The translations under genes and the position numbers were made by a program. This document shows, piece after piece, positions 1 through 12,313 of a stretch of 48,215 nt of DNA. This DNA comes from Stereocaulon alpinum. Taxonomy: Eukaryota; Ascomycota; Lecanoromycetes; Lecanorales; Stereocaulaceae. The notes under the pieces are model-generated. The model saw only the letters and a list, made by a program, of their open reading frames with translations, was not told the origin of the DNA and ran no database searches. Numbering within the stretch: the stretch's first letter is position 1; each line of letters begins with the position of its first letter. The stretch is from contig JAEUBA010000139.1 in NCBI GenBank assembly GCA_018257865.1, positions 1 to 48,215 on the forward strand, in the 5' to 3' direction.

Positions 1-120
1 CAACCACGCGACGTCTCAACATCGTTCAACCTGCAATGCATTAGGGGAGACATCTCGGCTCTGAATAGGTATTCAGGTTCGTAGCCAGCACCGCGTACAG
101 GTGTGTCTCCATCGCTGGCC
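1..120 (-). mobile_element. ~1.19-kb SINE-like element, copy A (partial)
   Basis: These 120 bases match the right end of copies B and D (the element's 5' end read on the minus strand), ending in cgctggcc at 120. The rest lies beyond the window. It is the least mutated copy visible: many CA and TG remain. Flank sequence starts at 121, where the right TSD should begin, but the partner copy is outside. Confidence 0.88.
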
Positions 121-769
121 ACTTATATAGAGTTAAGATTAAATATATAGGAGTAAGGCGTAGTACTAACCTACTATAACCTTAAGGTTTTTAGATATAA
201 TACGCTCTTTAATATAGTCTACTCGCTAGCTTTATAAAGAGACCTCGCTAATAATAATTTAGTATAAAAAACCCTTAAGCTATCCGCTTTAATTAGTGCT
301 TCGTTAATAACCTTACCTTAGTTAAGGTATCTTATATTCTCTAGAAGGTATATTCTATAGTCTAAATTATTTATCTACTAATATAAACTCTATATAGTTA
401 TTAGCTAACTAGACTTATAGAAGGGGAAAGCGTATACTTACGCCTTTAAAGGGAGAATTCCAGCTAGAATAGTCTTAACTAAGTTTCTCCCTAATACGCT
501 TTATTTACGCCTCTATAAATTTATAGTAATTACTTAGATAATACTTAAGTAGCGAGCTATAGTAGCTTATTATTTAGATTAGAATTTCTACTATAATTAG
601 GATCTAATAATCGCTGGGGTTATACGGAATAATTATATATATATATTTCCGTCTAATTAGCTATATAGGCCTATATAGTATCTCCGTTCTCTTTTTAATA
701 TTATTTATATCGAATTCCGTATACTTATTATATAGGACTATCGTAGATTCGCCCTATCCAAAAAGTAAT

Positions 770-1800
770 AAAATATATATAAGCGGGGATATTAAAAGCT
801 AATTTAAGGGAAGAAAGGGACTTAAGTCTTTTCTTACTTTATCCTTTATTTTAGTCTTAAACTATATATTAGAATAATTACTAATAGAGATTAGTTTAAG
901 CTTAGCTTCTTTAATTACTTTATTAATAATCTCTACTTTTAGCTGAAAGTTAAAGCTATAGGAGAGACGCTAGAAACTATATCCCGCCTTATCTTTCTAT
1001 AAGGAAGGTTCGCGTACGGTAATCTCTTATACTTAGTAATCACAGTCTATTTTAAATATATAATTAACTACGGGCTTAAAAAATACCCTTAGGGGAGGAT
1101 TATTATTAATGTATATTACCTTCCTACTATTCTAATATACGGCGGGAATTAGCTTATTCTTAAGCTTATACCTTAGGCCGTTAATAGCTAACGATATACT
1201 AATAACTAGGAGGATATTAGGCGTTAAGTCTATATCTTTATTAATAACCCTCGCTTTTATCTTACTTAGAGGATTATTAATATTATAGTAGAGAATAATA
1301 TTAGGTCGTAAGTATCTAATATAAATATTTATTCTCCCTCCCCTTCTCCGCCGTTCTTCTACCCTTAATATATATTTAGGATATAATATAATCTCTCCGG
1401 AAGTAAGGGTAGTCTTATATATACTATCCTAGCTTATAAAATAGCTGTAATAAGAGTACCTAAAGGAGTTAAGGTTACTATATAACTAGACTACGTCGTA
1501 GTCTTTAGACTTAATATTAGTATTTAAACTAGCCTTTACCTCTAGTCTATCTAAGTTTTAGGTATAATATCTTTTAAGCTTTCCGGAGTATTAAAGAACT
1601 TAGAGAAATTAATATATATCCGTCTAAACTAAATCTTCGGATTTCGCTTTATTCCGTATTTTAATTAAGTATTTATATAAGTCTTTCCTTCTTTCTTCGT
1701 TATTAAGTACTTTTCTCTTAAATAGACCTTAATTCGTCTTATAAAGGCTAGTCTTAGACCGAAAGTCTTAGATAATTATTATCTAAAGATAGTTAGAAGT
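770..1800 (-). pseudogene. Degraded coding trace, unidentified (minus strand)
   Basis: Read on the minus strand, one frame stays open apart from about 15 TAA/TAG, all explicable as former Gln or Trp codons, over roughly 330 codons. Recognisable stretches include RKVLNNEERRKDLYKYLIKI near the start and a basic run VEERRRRGGR in the middle, followed by long hydrophilic and then Lys-rich sequence. Codon composition is unlike random AT-rich sequence, which supports a former protein gene. I do not recognise the family. Both ends are uncertain because start and stop codons are erased by RIP and introns cannot be placed. Confidence 0.45.
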
Positions 1801-4017
1801 AGAGATTAATACTTACTAGTATACTATAATTAGTACTAATCCTAGCGCCTATAAATATAATAATTTAATAAGCCTTATTTATAATACTAGCGATCTCCTA
1901 TAGCTCCTACTCTATATTATTTAAGATATCTTCCGGTATTAGTAGGTATTACTAGAGTAAATAGTTTAAGGGGAAATACCTAGCGGGGTTACTACTAGAG
2001 AGGACTTAATATAGCCTATTTTAGTATTATCTATTAATATATATAATAAGGTATCTTATAAATCTTTTTAGGTAGATACTATAGGACCTACTATTAAGGA
2101 ATTATTACTATCTAAGTTTACTTAATTACTAGCAGTCGTAACGATATTAATTTTATTTTATAGATATATAGTTCGCGTAGAGACTAGCCCTACTTTATTA
2201 TTTAGTAGAGTTATATTAAGTATAGTATTAGGCTATAGATAAGCCGCTAGAGGCTATAAGATCTTTTTAGTTTCTCGCCCTTTTTTAAAGAGTTACTAAA
2301 TCTACGTCTAGAGGATATTAATAATCTTACGGTTTATATTATTATCCTCTTTAGGATTTAATTCCTCTAGTAGACTCCTAAGAGAGCGTTTAAACTAAAA
2401 AGAAACTTAGTAGTCTTTTAAAGGATATATTAGATAGCCTTACCCTAAGAGTTCGAGTATCTATTATAGATATTAAGATATCTATAAATAGTCCTTTCCT
2501 AAGAGAATCTAAATATCTCTAAATATTTTCGGTAGACTAAGAGTCTATACCTTATCGTTTTATAATCTAAATATACGGTAGTATCTATAATCGGCTTTAG
2601 ATATTAGTATCTATAATAGGGGCCTCTTTTAAATAGTAGTATCTAAAAACGAACCCTTATCCTATACTAGTTATTAGCGTAATTTAATACTATCGATTTA
2701 CTTATCCTATAGCGAGAAGCTAAGGGGAAAGTAAAGAAGGCGAAATACTCTAAACTATATAAACTGCTATTAAGAAATAGTAATTAGGTTAACTAATTAT
2801 TTAAAATAGAGGCTGAAAGTTAAATATAAGTAGAATATTAGAGGTAGTTAAGGGTTACTATTTTTAATATAAAGCTAGTATACGTAAGGCTGTAAAATAT
2901 ATAACTACTAACCTAACTATCTATACCTACGCTATTTAGAGGTTTAACTATAGACTTAGCTCTTAATATACTCCGCAGGCCAGCCGTAAATACTAACTAA
3001 GAAAAGTAAAATAGTTTTAGACCTAATCTATTAAATAATATTACTATTAGAGATATTCTACGAAATTATTAAGCGCCCTTTAATATTAAGCTCTATAAAC
3101 TTATTACTAATTCTAATATTTAAAGCGTAACTTTTAGCGTAGGCGATCTTATCTTCGCTGATTCTAAGGTTATCCTTTAGAATCTAGACGATAGGGCTAC
3201 GATAGTTAGTAGCCTCGTATTTATACTTACGCTAATCTATTACGTTAAGTTCGTTATATATAAGCTTATTAACGCTTTCTTAGAGATCTTAGGGGACTTC
3301 CTTAGAAGGTCTTATCTAGCTATAGTAGGTATACCCTAGGTATTATAAATAATTAAGCGTAGATACTAAGGAGTAATTCTAATTTAATTCTCCTCCTTTA
3401 TCCTCCCTATCTTTAGGGAAGGTAGGTAGATATTTAAGGATTAAGGAGAGAATATTTCCTAGAAGTAGTTAGTAAATAACTATTAATATTATAGTAATTA
3501 TTATAACTACGGCCTAACTAATACTAGTAAAGATACCCTAATTATCGCGAATAGATAGGAAAAGGCCTATTAGGTATAATTCTATTATATATACCCCTAT
3601 AAAGAGTTACTTTAAAGCAGTCGGATAAAGTTACCCTCCAGTATTATATAGAGAAGCTGATATATAGAGTAGGTTATAGCGGAATACGAACTAAAATAAG
3701 CTAAAGGTAGCGACGCTGAAAGGGAGTATTAGGGGAGCGATAATAGAGTATATTAGGCCTAAATTATTAGCGGAGGCGAAGGTAAAGATATAAGTATCTT
3801 ACTAATATATATAAGGTTTATATAAAGAGGGTAGAATATACCCTATTAAATCTCTAGTAAACCTATCTACCTCTCCTACTTCTATCTTAATATATAATCC
3901 GTCTATAGGGCGAGGATAAGCTAGTTAATTAGACCTCTAGCTTATAAAAAGGTACCTATACTTATAGAAAGACCTTATAAAGTAAGGTAGGAGAAAAAGT
4001 AGTTACTTACCTTAGGA
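1801..4017. other. No assignable gene (RIP-degraded)
   Basis: Dense TAA/TAG in the frames inspected. Short coding-like runs exist but none was long or distinctive enough to call. No tRNA, rRNA, CRISPR or terminal inverted repeat was seen. Confidence 0.4.
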
Positions 4018-4610
4018 AGGTTTCTAGCTAATAATATAGGTATAGATTTTAAGCTATAGAGGAGTTCTTAAGCGATAGCTATAATACTAGATAAAAGTAA
4101 TATTATAAGAAAATTTTGCGTAAAGAGAAAGATAAAATAGTATTTTTATAGCGCTAGCTTAACTATTATCTCTATTAATAAACCTTACTAACCTATAATA
4201 ATATATAGGACTAGCGGCAGTAATACGTTTAGTACTACTAATATTAACTACGGTAGTATACCTTAAATAGTCCTACTTAGCTACGCTAAAGCGCTAGATA
4301 TCTAATAAAGCTATAATACGGAGTCTCCTAAGGTAGTAATTTAGGATAGGAAATCTATAAATACGATAGGTATCGCCTATATTATAAGAAGAGAAGTAAT
4401 AGCGATCTATACTAACCTACTCTATATATATTAATTCTACTATTATTAAGTTAGAGTGCTCTATCTTAATTCTTATACGGAAACGTTAATATATCGGGCG
4501 GATAAGTATAGAGGGTAGGCGTTTAGGAGGGTTTAATAGGCTATATATATAGCGGATTAAGTATTAAATTATATAAAGGCGGATTTTATTTATAGATACT
4601 TACTTAATTC
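4018..4610 (+). pseudogene. Degraded coding trace, unidentified
   Basis: One plus-strand frame reads for about 195 codons with stops only where Gln or Trp is plausible, for example FCVKRKIK at about 4115 and RTSGSNTFSTTNINYGS at about 4208. It continues through DRKSINTIGIAYIIRREVIA at about 4350. The composition is Ser/Thr/Asn-rich and looks like a linker or low-complexity region of a larger protein. No domain was recognised. Ends are approximate. Confidence 0.4.
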
Positions 4611-6400
4611 TCTCCTATTTAACTTAACCTTAGCTAGCTCCGTTACTTCTACCCTAATCTCTTTATTTATTTATACTAGCTCGCCTAAGTAGTAGTAGAT
4701 AGTATCTACCCTTTTTCTAATAAGAGGAATTACTAGTATCTAGTTATATCCTTATTATAGAATATATATATAATTACGGTCTTTCTCCTTTAGGTAGCGC
4801 CTCTATAATAGTTTCTCCTTTTTAGTATCCGCCCTACTTAATTATATAAGCTCGTAGCTCTTATATTAACGGAATAACTTTATTACTAATAATATAAGGC
4901 TAGTCTCCGCTGCTTCTAGCGTAGTAACGAGGGTTTTTTACTTTTAAATCTTCTTTAATAACGCTAAGAGATCTTAATTAATTTAGATAGAATAGACTCT
5001 ACTAGGAAATATACTATATATATCCTCTAATACCAGAAGGTCTTCCTTAAGAATATTAGTTACTAGAATTATATTAGCGGCCTTTAAGAGATAGTGCGTA
5101 GGTAAGACTAGGTATAAATTATAGACGTAAATATAGAAAAGTAGTTCTACGTAAATAGTATAATAGATAAATACGATTATAAGTAAGGCTATTAATAGAT
5201 AGGCTTAGTAGAATATAGTATAATTAAGCCTAATATTCGCCTAGCTATACCTATTAAGATCTTAGGTTCCACCTATAATATTATTACTACTAAGTAGGTT
5301 TAGGGGAATAAGGTATAGTATAATAACGACTAATAGGCTAGTAAAGATAGTAAGGAGAGTACGAATATATTAAAGGAAGAAGAAAGTATCTAAGCTTAAG
5401 TATTATAAGATAATCCTATTAGGAAGCTAGAATATACGTAGGATCTAGGCTATAGTACCTAAAGGACGTTATATTATATATTATCCTTTAGGTATAAGAT
5501 AAGTTTAAGGTTAACTAGTATACTAACTTAGTATCTTTATACTTATAAGGTAGCTAGGGCTTACTAGATTTATTTAAGTCTATCCTTAAGAAGAATAAAT
5601 AAATAGACTTCGGTAGTAAATATAACTACTAATATAATAAGTAATACTAAAAAGTTTTAAAGTAAGAGCCCTTAAGTATATCTTACTACTTCTAGTAAAG
5701 TATAGAGCGTAGTACTAGTACTATTAAGTAGGGATATTATTATTATAGATACCGCTAAATAATAGAAAGCGAGTTAGGAGAGAAATACTAGGAGACTAGT
5801 ACTCTAAGCGTTTTCTTTCTAGAATATCTTATTTATATAGCCTTTAGTAGAGGGAAACTAATTTAAGGCTTTTATATTAAGCTTTAGTTATTACTCCCTT
5901 AAGCTCTAACTTCTTTTATATCTAATATTAGCTCTCTTTAGCTTTATTTTTACTATATTCTCCGTCCTTAGGGTTATATTTTTAATATATTATTAGCTAT
6001 AGGTTCTAATTTAGGCGCTATCCTATATTAGCTATAAATTATTAATAGACGCCTATTTAAAGCTTTTTAAGGCCTATAAGCCTTCTATCTATAAGCGAGA
6101 GACCTTACTCCTACGTCGTAGCTAAGATTTAATAGCGTTACCGGATCTATAGGGATACTTTTCGCTAGATTCTCTAATTATACTACTAAAATAAACTTTA
6201 AAATAATCCTAGAAGACTAAGAATAAGGTTATAAAGGTAATATCTTTATATAGAAACCTTAGGACCTTATTATAGATCTATTAATAAAGAAAGAGAAGTA
6301 TAATTCGATTATAGAGCGGCTAGCGCGAAGTAATATTAGGAATTATAAGATATAGCTTCTTAGTTCCTACTAGGAGCTTAAAGATTAACGACCTAAATAA
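4611..6400. other. No assignable gene (RIP-degraded)
   Basis: AT-rich, stop-dense sequence. Plus-strand fragments towards the right end could belong to the N-terminal part of the ankyrin gene downstream, but no nucleotide-binding motif could be confirmed. Confidence 0.35.
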
Positions 6401-6849
6401 TATTACTAGAAAGATAACTATAATACTCTCTAGCGATACGCCTTATTCTAAAGAATATAGATTATAGTCGCTATAATTCTACGCCGTATAGAGTTTATAT
6501 AGCCTTAGAGGGTAGAGCCCCCTAAGGCGCTATTCTAGGGCGTAGCCTACTAAGCCTAATCTATAATTATTATTATAAATTTAGATAGCTTAGTATCTTA
6601 AATATATTAGATTATACCGCCTTAGCCTTCTTACTAAGAATTACTTATACTATAAACGCTATCTAAAGAGATTCGTTCTACGTGCTTAAAAATCGCGAAC
6701 CTTAGTATATAACCTATACGGACTATAGGTCTAACCGCTTATTATAGCTTTTAATAGTCTCTCTACTAAAATTATCTATTACTACTAATAACCTTAAGCT
6801 AGAGGATATAAGCTTACTTTTTATAAATAGCTCGTCGCTTTAATATAGT

Positions 6850-7650
6850 CTTATTAGCTAGGTTCTATAATATAGCCCTTCGCTATACCTATATAACTAG
6901 AGTAACTATCCTATTATAGGTAGCGATATATAATTATAAGACTACCTTCAAATTATTATTAGAAAGAGGAGCGGATATATTAATTAATAATAAGAATAAA
7001 GATATAGTACTATATTATCTAGCTATAAAAGGAAATCTATATCTTTTAACTTAGTAGCTCCGATACCCTTATAATATTAATATTTAGAATAATAATAGTA
7101 AGATACCGTTACTATATACTATCTAAGTAGGAAACGAAGAGGCTATAGACTAGCTTCTATAAGCTAGTATAGACCTTTTCGCTTTATTTACTACTAGACC
7201 TAAATCTAAGGCCCGTCGATAACTTAATTTATTATAATAGAACTATAAAGCTGAAGAAGAGCTAGAGAAATTTATATTAGACGCGCTTATAACATAGGAA
7301 AATATAGGGAAATATTTAAGAAACCGCTATATTTTATAGCTTAGAAAGGGTATAGAAATATACTCCTTTTTAACGCTAGCGTAGATATTTCGGCTATAAC
7401 CTATTATAAAAGGACTATACTATATTACGCTGCGATTAGAAAGTATAAAGATATATACTAATAACTTTAGGAAGCGGGTATTAATACTTTTTAGAAAGGA
7501 TTATTTTAGGATAATAACGTCTAGCTACGTATTCTTATCTATAGTTAATACTATTAAGACGAATTACGTCTACGCTAGTATCCCTTAAATAGCTATAAGG
7601 TATAAAATATAATTCTATAATACGGTTTCCCCTATAGACCTTATCTTTTA
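6850..7650 (+). pseudogene. Ankyrin-repeat protein gene, destroyed by RIP
   Basis: In the frame passing through 6923, a run reads TTFKLLLERGADILINNKNK, with the helix-loop signature of an ankyrin repeat (LLLERGAD followed by an Asn-rich loop). The same frame then gives a second repeat, SKIPLLYTI then VGNEEAID.LL.ASIDLFA, where the dots are TAG/TAA from former Gln. A further unit, YYAAIRKYKDI.. L.EAGIN, lies near 7420-7475 in another frame, so an indel or intron intervenes. Ankyrin arrays mediate protein-protein contacts, and in fungi they often form the C-terminal sensor of NACHT/NB-ARC proteins. No such ATPase domain could be proved upstream. Boundaries are approximate. Confidence 0.72.
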
Positions 7651-8219
7651 TAGATTTCCTTCCCCGCCCCTAATCCCTAATCTTAATTTCTCCTAGCGAG
7701 AGGTTGATTTAATTATAATATCTCCTTTATAGGGTACTATAAATACTAAAGAGGGTATAAAATATAAGATATAAGGAAGTACTATTATATACTTAGCTAT
7801 TTAAAGGAATCTTATAAGGAGGTCTATTTATAGATACTTTAATAAGTATCTAAAGACTAATATACTAGTTAAAGGTACTATAAAAGGTAATAATAGCCCT
7901 AGAATTCTTTAATATAGACGATTCCCTTAACCCTTTAGCTATAAGATAAAGAAATCCTATTAGATTACTATTTTAGCCTTTATAACTTTAGTAGCTATAA
8001 GTCTATTTAACTACCCGCCGGCCGTAACTATAATTATAACTCTTAGGGATAGATATTCGACCTTAGCTTTAAGTTTAGTTCTAATTATAAGTACTCTATA
8101 CCCTATAAGTACTATAGGTACTAATAGCTTAGCCGATTATATAACGATTTCGATTATAAACGTATATAGAAGTTAATTATCTCTATTCTTTCTTTCTAAT
8201 ACTAGCGCCCCCGCCCTAG
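7651..8219. other. Transition between two coding traces
   Basis: Plus-strand coding flavour persists in short pieces, but frames change and no continuous trace was followed. It may be the C-terminal part of the ankyrin gene or an intergenic spacer. Confidence 0.3.
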
Positions 8220-10440
8220 TAGGAAATCCGTTAGTAACTATCCTCCTTAATAACTCGCCTACCTAATACGCTTTCCTAACTAGATAGGTAGAAAGGATAT
8301 ATATTAGGTCTAATACCGACTATTAGAGTAGTAAAATCGAAGGTAGCCTTATAAGCCTACCTAATATTAATATTAGCTATATTAATAGCTACTCTATACC
8401 TATTATATACTCTTTTAAGGGTATAGTAGTCTCCGGTTATAATATTAATCTATTTAAATAGCTAGGTATTATATATAATAATTAAGTTAATAGCCCTATC
8501 TACCTTAACCCTACTTAGAATATTATAGATAGACCCGCTCCGTCTTTTTTTAAAGCTTATATAGGGGCTACCTATACTTATCCTAATAATAATAAGGTTA
8601 ATATTAGTAACCTTAAAAGTAATTTAGTTTCTTATTATATTAAGATATCTTACTAAGCACCCTTAAGGTAACTACTTAAAAGAGGAAATCTAATAGATAT
8701 TGATTGATTGGTTTATACGCCTATTCTAGTATCTATATATACTAATGAGGGTGTTCTATTACATTATTTGTGAAACTAGTAGATGGTATACGTAGTGTGC
8801 CTTTCCTAGCCGTAAGAGAAACTATAGTATAGTGCCTAGATAAAAACTCCCGCTTATCCTTAATAATATAATTACTTTTAGTCTGGGGATTACACCCTAG
8901 GCCTCCTTAACACCGGTAACTCTTAACTGTATTCTTTAATATTATACCGAGCGCTCTATAACATTATTTCTAATACTAACTATAATATACGCCCTTTATA
9001 CTATACTTAGCTCTTAAGGACCCTACTGTATTCTTCTATATCCTTTAACTTTATTATAGCGCTGAGCGCTTTATAACTTTCTTTAACCTTTACTGTGTTA
9101 ATATAGGGGGGGGGGAGGAGGGGGTATATAGCCGTCCTATAAGGGTTCGAGTTATTAGCGCTAATTAGTAGTATTTATTAGTATCCGTAGTAGTACCGGA
9201 TTTGGCTGTTCGGTAGTTTGCTGGTTGAGGATATAAGAAAGGGGGGAAGCTATATATACCGCCTAGGAGGCCTATACTTATATAAAGAATCGGATAGTAT
9301 AATATCCCGCTGGTTATATTAGATAGTACTTACTTCTATCCTTATATACTTTACTTTAGGGGGGAGCTAACCCTTCAGCTTATAATTATAGTTATACGGC
9401 GCCGCTTATACTAAAGGCTCGCCTAGCTACTTAGATAGGGGCCGTCCTTTTCTAAAATACGCCTTCTAATTTATAACTTAGTATATCCTTCTCTTAGTCC
9501 TGTATACCTATAACCCTAGCCTTCCCCTAAGATAGACTGCGCGTTAGTCTTAACTAGTAGATACGTATTAAGCGCACGTAGATATTAGATTTTTTAAATT
9601 AACGGCTGGGTAGGTGTTACCTATACTCTTTACTTATTAGGCTGAGATACTATACCTAATACTAATTCTTGCTGTCTAGTCTTAATTATAGGGGAGGTAT
9701 AATAGTCGTAGTAGAGTTAGGGTAGGTGTTATCGCGTTGCCCGAAAAACTCTGTACGGAGTTCTTAGCAACTACGCGACGTCTCAATATCATTCAACCTA
9801 TAATATATTAGGGGAGACATCTCAGCTCTAAATAGGTATTCAGGTTCGTAGCTAGTACCGCGTACAGGTATATCTCTATCGCTAGCCATCTAATAGATAT
9901 ATAGATTAGGAATAGTAAATTATAGGTAGAGAAAATATATAGCTCCCTACTATTAATACTTTCGCTAGTATATAAACTTAGTTATTATTATTACTTACCC
10001 TAATCTTATATCTATAGAAAGGTTTACTAGGTAAATTAAGTATCTTTATATAGAAGTTTATAGCTACTCCTATTAACTTAAGCGATATACGCCTCTATTA
10101 CGAACTATATTATAGTAAGGGATATCTAAGTTTTATAATCGATAGTAATATATAGTTATTATCTAGCTTAGATAGAGCTTTAATTTAATATACTATATAT
10201 CGAAAATACTTAGAAATTAGTTTTATATTTTCCTTTTTAAAGCTTAAGCCTATTATATAAGTATTACTTAGTTATAGTATTATTATACTACCCTTAGAAC
10301 TTTTAGCTGGAAACTAATCTTATAGTATAAGTCTATTCTATATTATAGGAAATAGAGACTTATTAAAGAGGGATTATATTTTAATTCCCTTATTAAGTAT
10401 CTAAAAACTACCTACCTCCTTTAGGGAGCTAACTATAGAT
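8220..10440 (+). pseudogene. Degraded coding trace split by repeat copy B
   Basis: A plus-strand frame is open apart from RIP-type stops from about 8220 to the TSD at 8688-8700. It includes KIEGSLISLPNINISYINSY and RPAPSFFKAYIGATYTYPNN. If the element at 8701-9887 and one TSD copy are removed, the same frame continues without a shift from 9901 (reading NLIDI.IRNSK) to about 10440. So the insertion hit a sequence that was coding or a recent pseudogene. It is Ser/Asn/Pro-rich and suggests a low-complexity tail. The family was not recognised. Confidence 0.45.
8701..9887 (-). mobile_element. ~1.19-kb SINE-like element, copy B (complete)
   Basis: Complete 1187-bp copy flanked by the perfect 13-bp target-site duplication atctaatagatat (8688-8700 and 9888-9900). 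Its 3' tail, a TGAT/ATCA-type repeat, sits at the left end, so the element reads on the minus strand. It contains a G-rich tract at about 9105-9124 and no coding potential that I can see. It shares its last ~66 bp with the LINE at 10643-17272. CA/TG content is higher than in the flanks, implying it is younger or was exposed to fewer RIP cycles. Confidence 0.92.
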
Positions 10441-10628
10441 CTATAGATCTATAGAAGCTATAGGTCGTCTAGATTATAATTATATTAAGGTAATAGGTTT
10501 ACTCTAATTCTATATATAAATTAATACTTACTTCCCTAAAAATTTAAAAATTTAAAAATATACTCCTTAAAAGTATTACTCTATAGTACTATCCTTATTA
10601 CTTAAATATTTATAGCTTTAGTAGCTCT
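10441..10628. other. Host sequence left of the LINE
   Basis: AT-rich substrate with no clear gene. It ends in the LINE target-site duplication. Confidence 0.4.
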
Positions 10629-10642
10629 AAGTATAGTAAATC
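10629..10642 (+). repeat. 14-bp LINE target-site duplication, left copy
   Basis: aagtatagtaaatc, repeated exactly at 17273-17286 immediately after the AATC-type tail of the LINE. Confidence 0.92.
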
Positions 10643-10790
10643 AAGTACTATAATAAACCTGTAATATCTGATAGCGACGACAACGAGCACGACGGGCGAG
10701 CAGGCCTACTAGGCTAGATAAGCGATCACACTAGGTTACGAACCTAGCAAAATAATATAAGATAGGGGGGGAGGAGAGAAGGGAGGTATT
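10643..10790 (+). promoter_or_regulatory. LINE 5' leader, spared from RIP
   Basis: The first ~110 bp of the element hold many CA and TG (for example around 10660-10735), in sharp contrast with everything downstream. It contains an inverted repeat, ctaggtt-acg-aacctag, at 10731-10747. In LINEs the promoter is internal and lies in this leader. No specific promoter box can be proved here. Confidence 0.55.
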
Positions 10791-10859
10791 AGTAGTAAAG
10801 GTAGATAAGGAACGCGTCCTAACGCGATAATAAGGCGATAGCGATAATAGTAGAAACCT

Positions 10860-12310
10860 ACTAAAGATCTATAGGGCCCTTAAGGTAGGGAAAGAATTAA
10901 AGAAAGAATATAGTATATAAAGGCTATAGAATAGGCGCTACTAGAGTTTATAGAGAAGGTCTAAGGGATACTATAAGCAAATATAAATAAGACTATATAG
11001 GGCTTCTTCTAAAATATAGTAGAAAGGATTATAGAGTATATATAGGAGAATACCGCTGAAAGATATACTATAAAGGAGTACCGTAGCTAACTAACGCGTA
11101 AAGACTACCTAACTAGAAGGGTAAATAATAGCTAAGCGGATATAGCCTATATAGCCTAAAGGGGCTAAAATACTATCTACCTAGCTATACCTAAGGTAGA
11201 AGATATTAAGAAAGCGAAGTAGGTAACGGTTAGGATTAATAATACTAGCGAAAAGATATAGATAGCTATAGTAACTCTTCCCTAACTAGTATAAATATTT
11301 AAGGGAGTAGGGGGAGTAGCTAGGGAGATTATTATAGTAAGGAGGATTATAGGGGGGGATATTATTCTCTAGATAGCCTTAGTAAAGGCTAGGGAGGAGT
11401 TAGAGAAGGATAATAGGTAGGTAAGGAGACTCTATAGGTTAGTAAGAGTCCTCTAGAAGATAATAATAATAGTAATCTATAGAGTAGAAAAGATAATAGA
11501 TATAAAGGACTAATAGGGGATCTTTAAAACCCTAAGGAAAGATAATAGGAAGCTCTACTTAAAGTTAGAGATAATAAAGGCTAAATAGCCTATATTTATA
11601 TTAAAGCTAAATATACTTAGGAGGGAGAAGAGATTCTCTATACTAATAATTAAGGTCCTAAGCCTAGAGGCAGCGAACCGGCTTATTATAGAGGGGATAG
11701 TAGTAGAGAATAGCCTCCTCTTCTATAATTACTAGGAGAGAGAAGCTACCCCTAAGTAATACTTTAACTACTATAGGTATAAATATATTACTAAGGCGTA
11801 TAAATACCCTACCTACTATAGGATATACGCCTAAAACTATATAACTAATAATTATATAGAAAGAGCTAGCAGTAAGCCTAAGTACGTAGTATATAAGGGG
11901 GAGTACTTAGTATAGAGTAAAACCTACTTAATCTAATAAAAGGAGAATACTAAGGCTAGGTAGAGAATTAAGTATAAGCTAAAATACTTTAAAGAGACCC
12001 TAAAGTAATACTTAGTAGGGCCTATACTAGCGATACTAGGAAGGATTAGCTTAGAAGGGTAGCGTAAAGTAATCTCTAAAGGGAAGAGGAAGGCCTTAGA
12101 GGATATAATAGATAAGCCTTAGAAAGGAACTAGGGAGGCAGCGAAGAGGGGATAACTAATAACCCTCTCTAAAGTAGAATAAGGGTAATAGCCCCTATCT
12201 ATAAAGAGGATTAGTCTAATAAATACCCTTAAGTAGACTTTAGGAGTAGTAAAGACTACTAAGACTACCTAAATATAGGAGAATATCTAAGCGGCCCTTA
12301 CCTAATAAGG
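10860..12310 (+). pseudogene. LINE ORF1 (gag-like, three CCHC zinc knuckles)
   Basis: The nucleic-acid-binding ORF1 protein of the LINE, Lys/Glu-rich, in the frame passing through 11754. Three knuckles lie at about 11760-11911: CX2CX4HX4C, then CX2CX3HX4C, then CX2CX3HX6C. Every Cys and His codon has become TAC or TAT, so the motifs read as Tyr, exactly as RIP predicts for TGC/TGT and CAC/CAT. This spacing is the known pattern of I/Jockey/Tad ORF1 proteins. Start and stop codons are not recoverable. It is followed by ORF2 in a different frame. Confidence 0.85.
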
Positions 12311-12313
12311 AAT

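Noticed and set aside
9104..9124. G-quadruplex or regulatory G tract in the short elements
   Set aside because: The run is real and present in all complete copies, but a G tract alone is not evidence of function. It is mentioned in the element entries only.
10731..10747. Possible Pol III B box or tRNA remnant in the LINE leader (minus-strand ggttcgtaacc); a similar ggttcgtagcc occurs near the 5' end of the short elements
   Set aside because: It lies on the strand opposite to the element's transcript, and no A box or cloverleaf could be found. The motif is too short to carry the claim.
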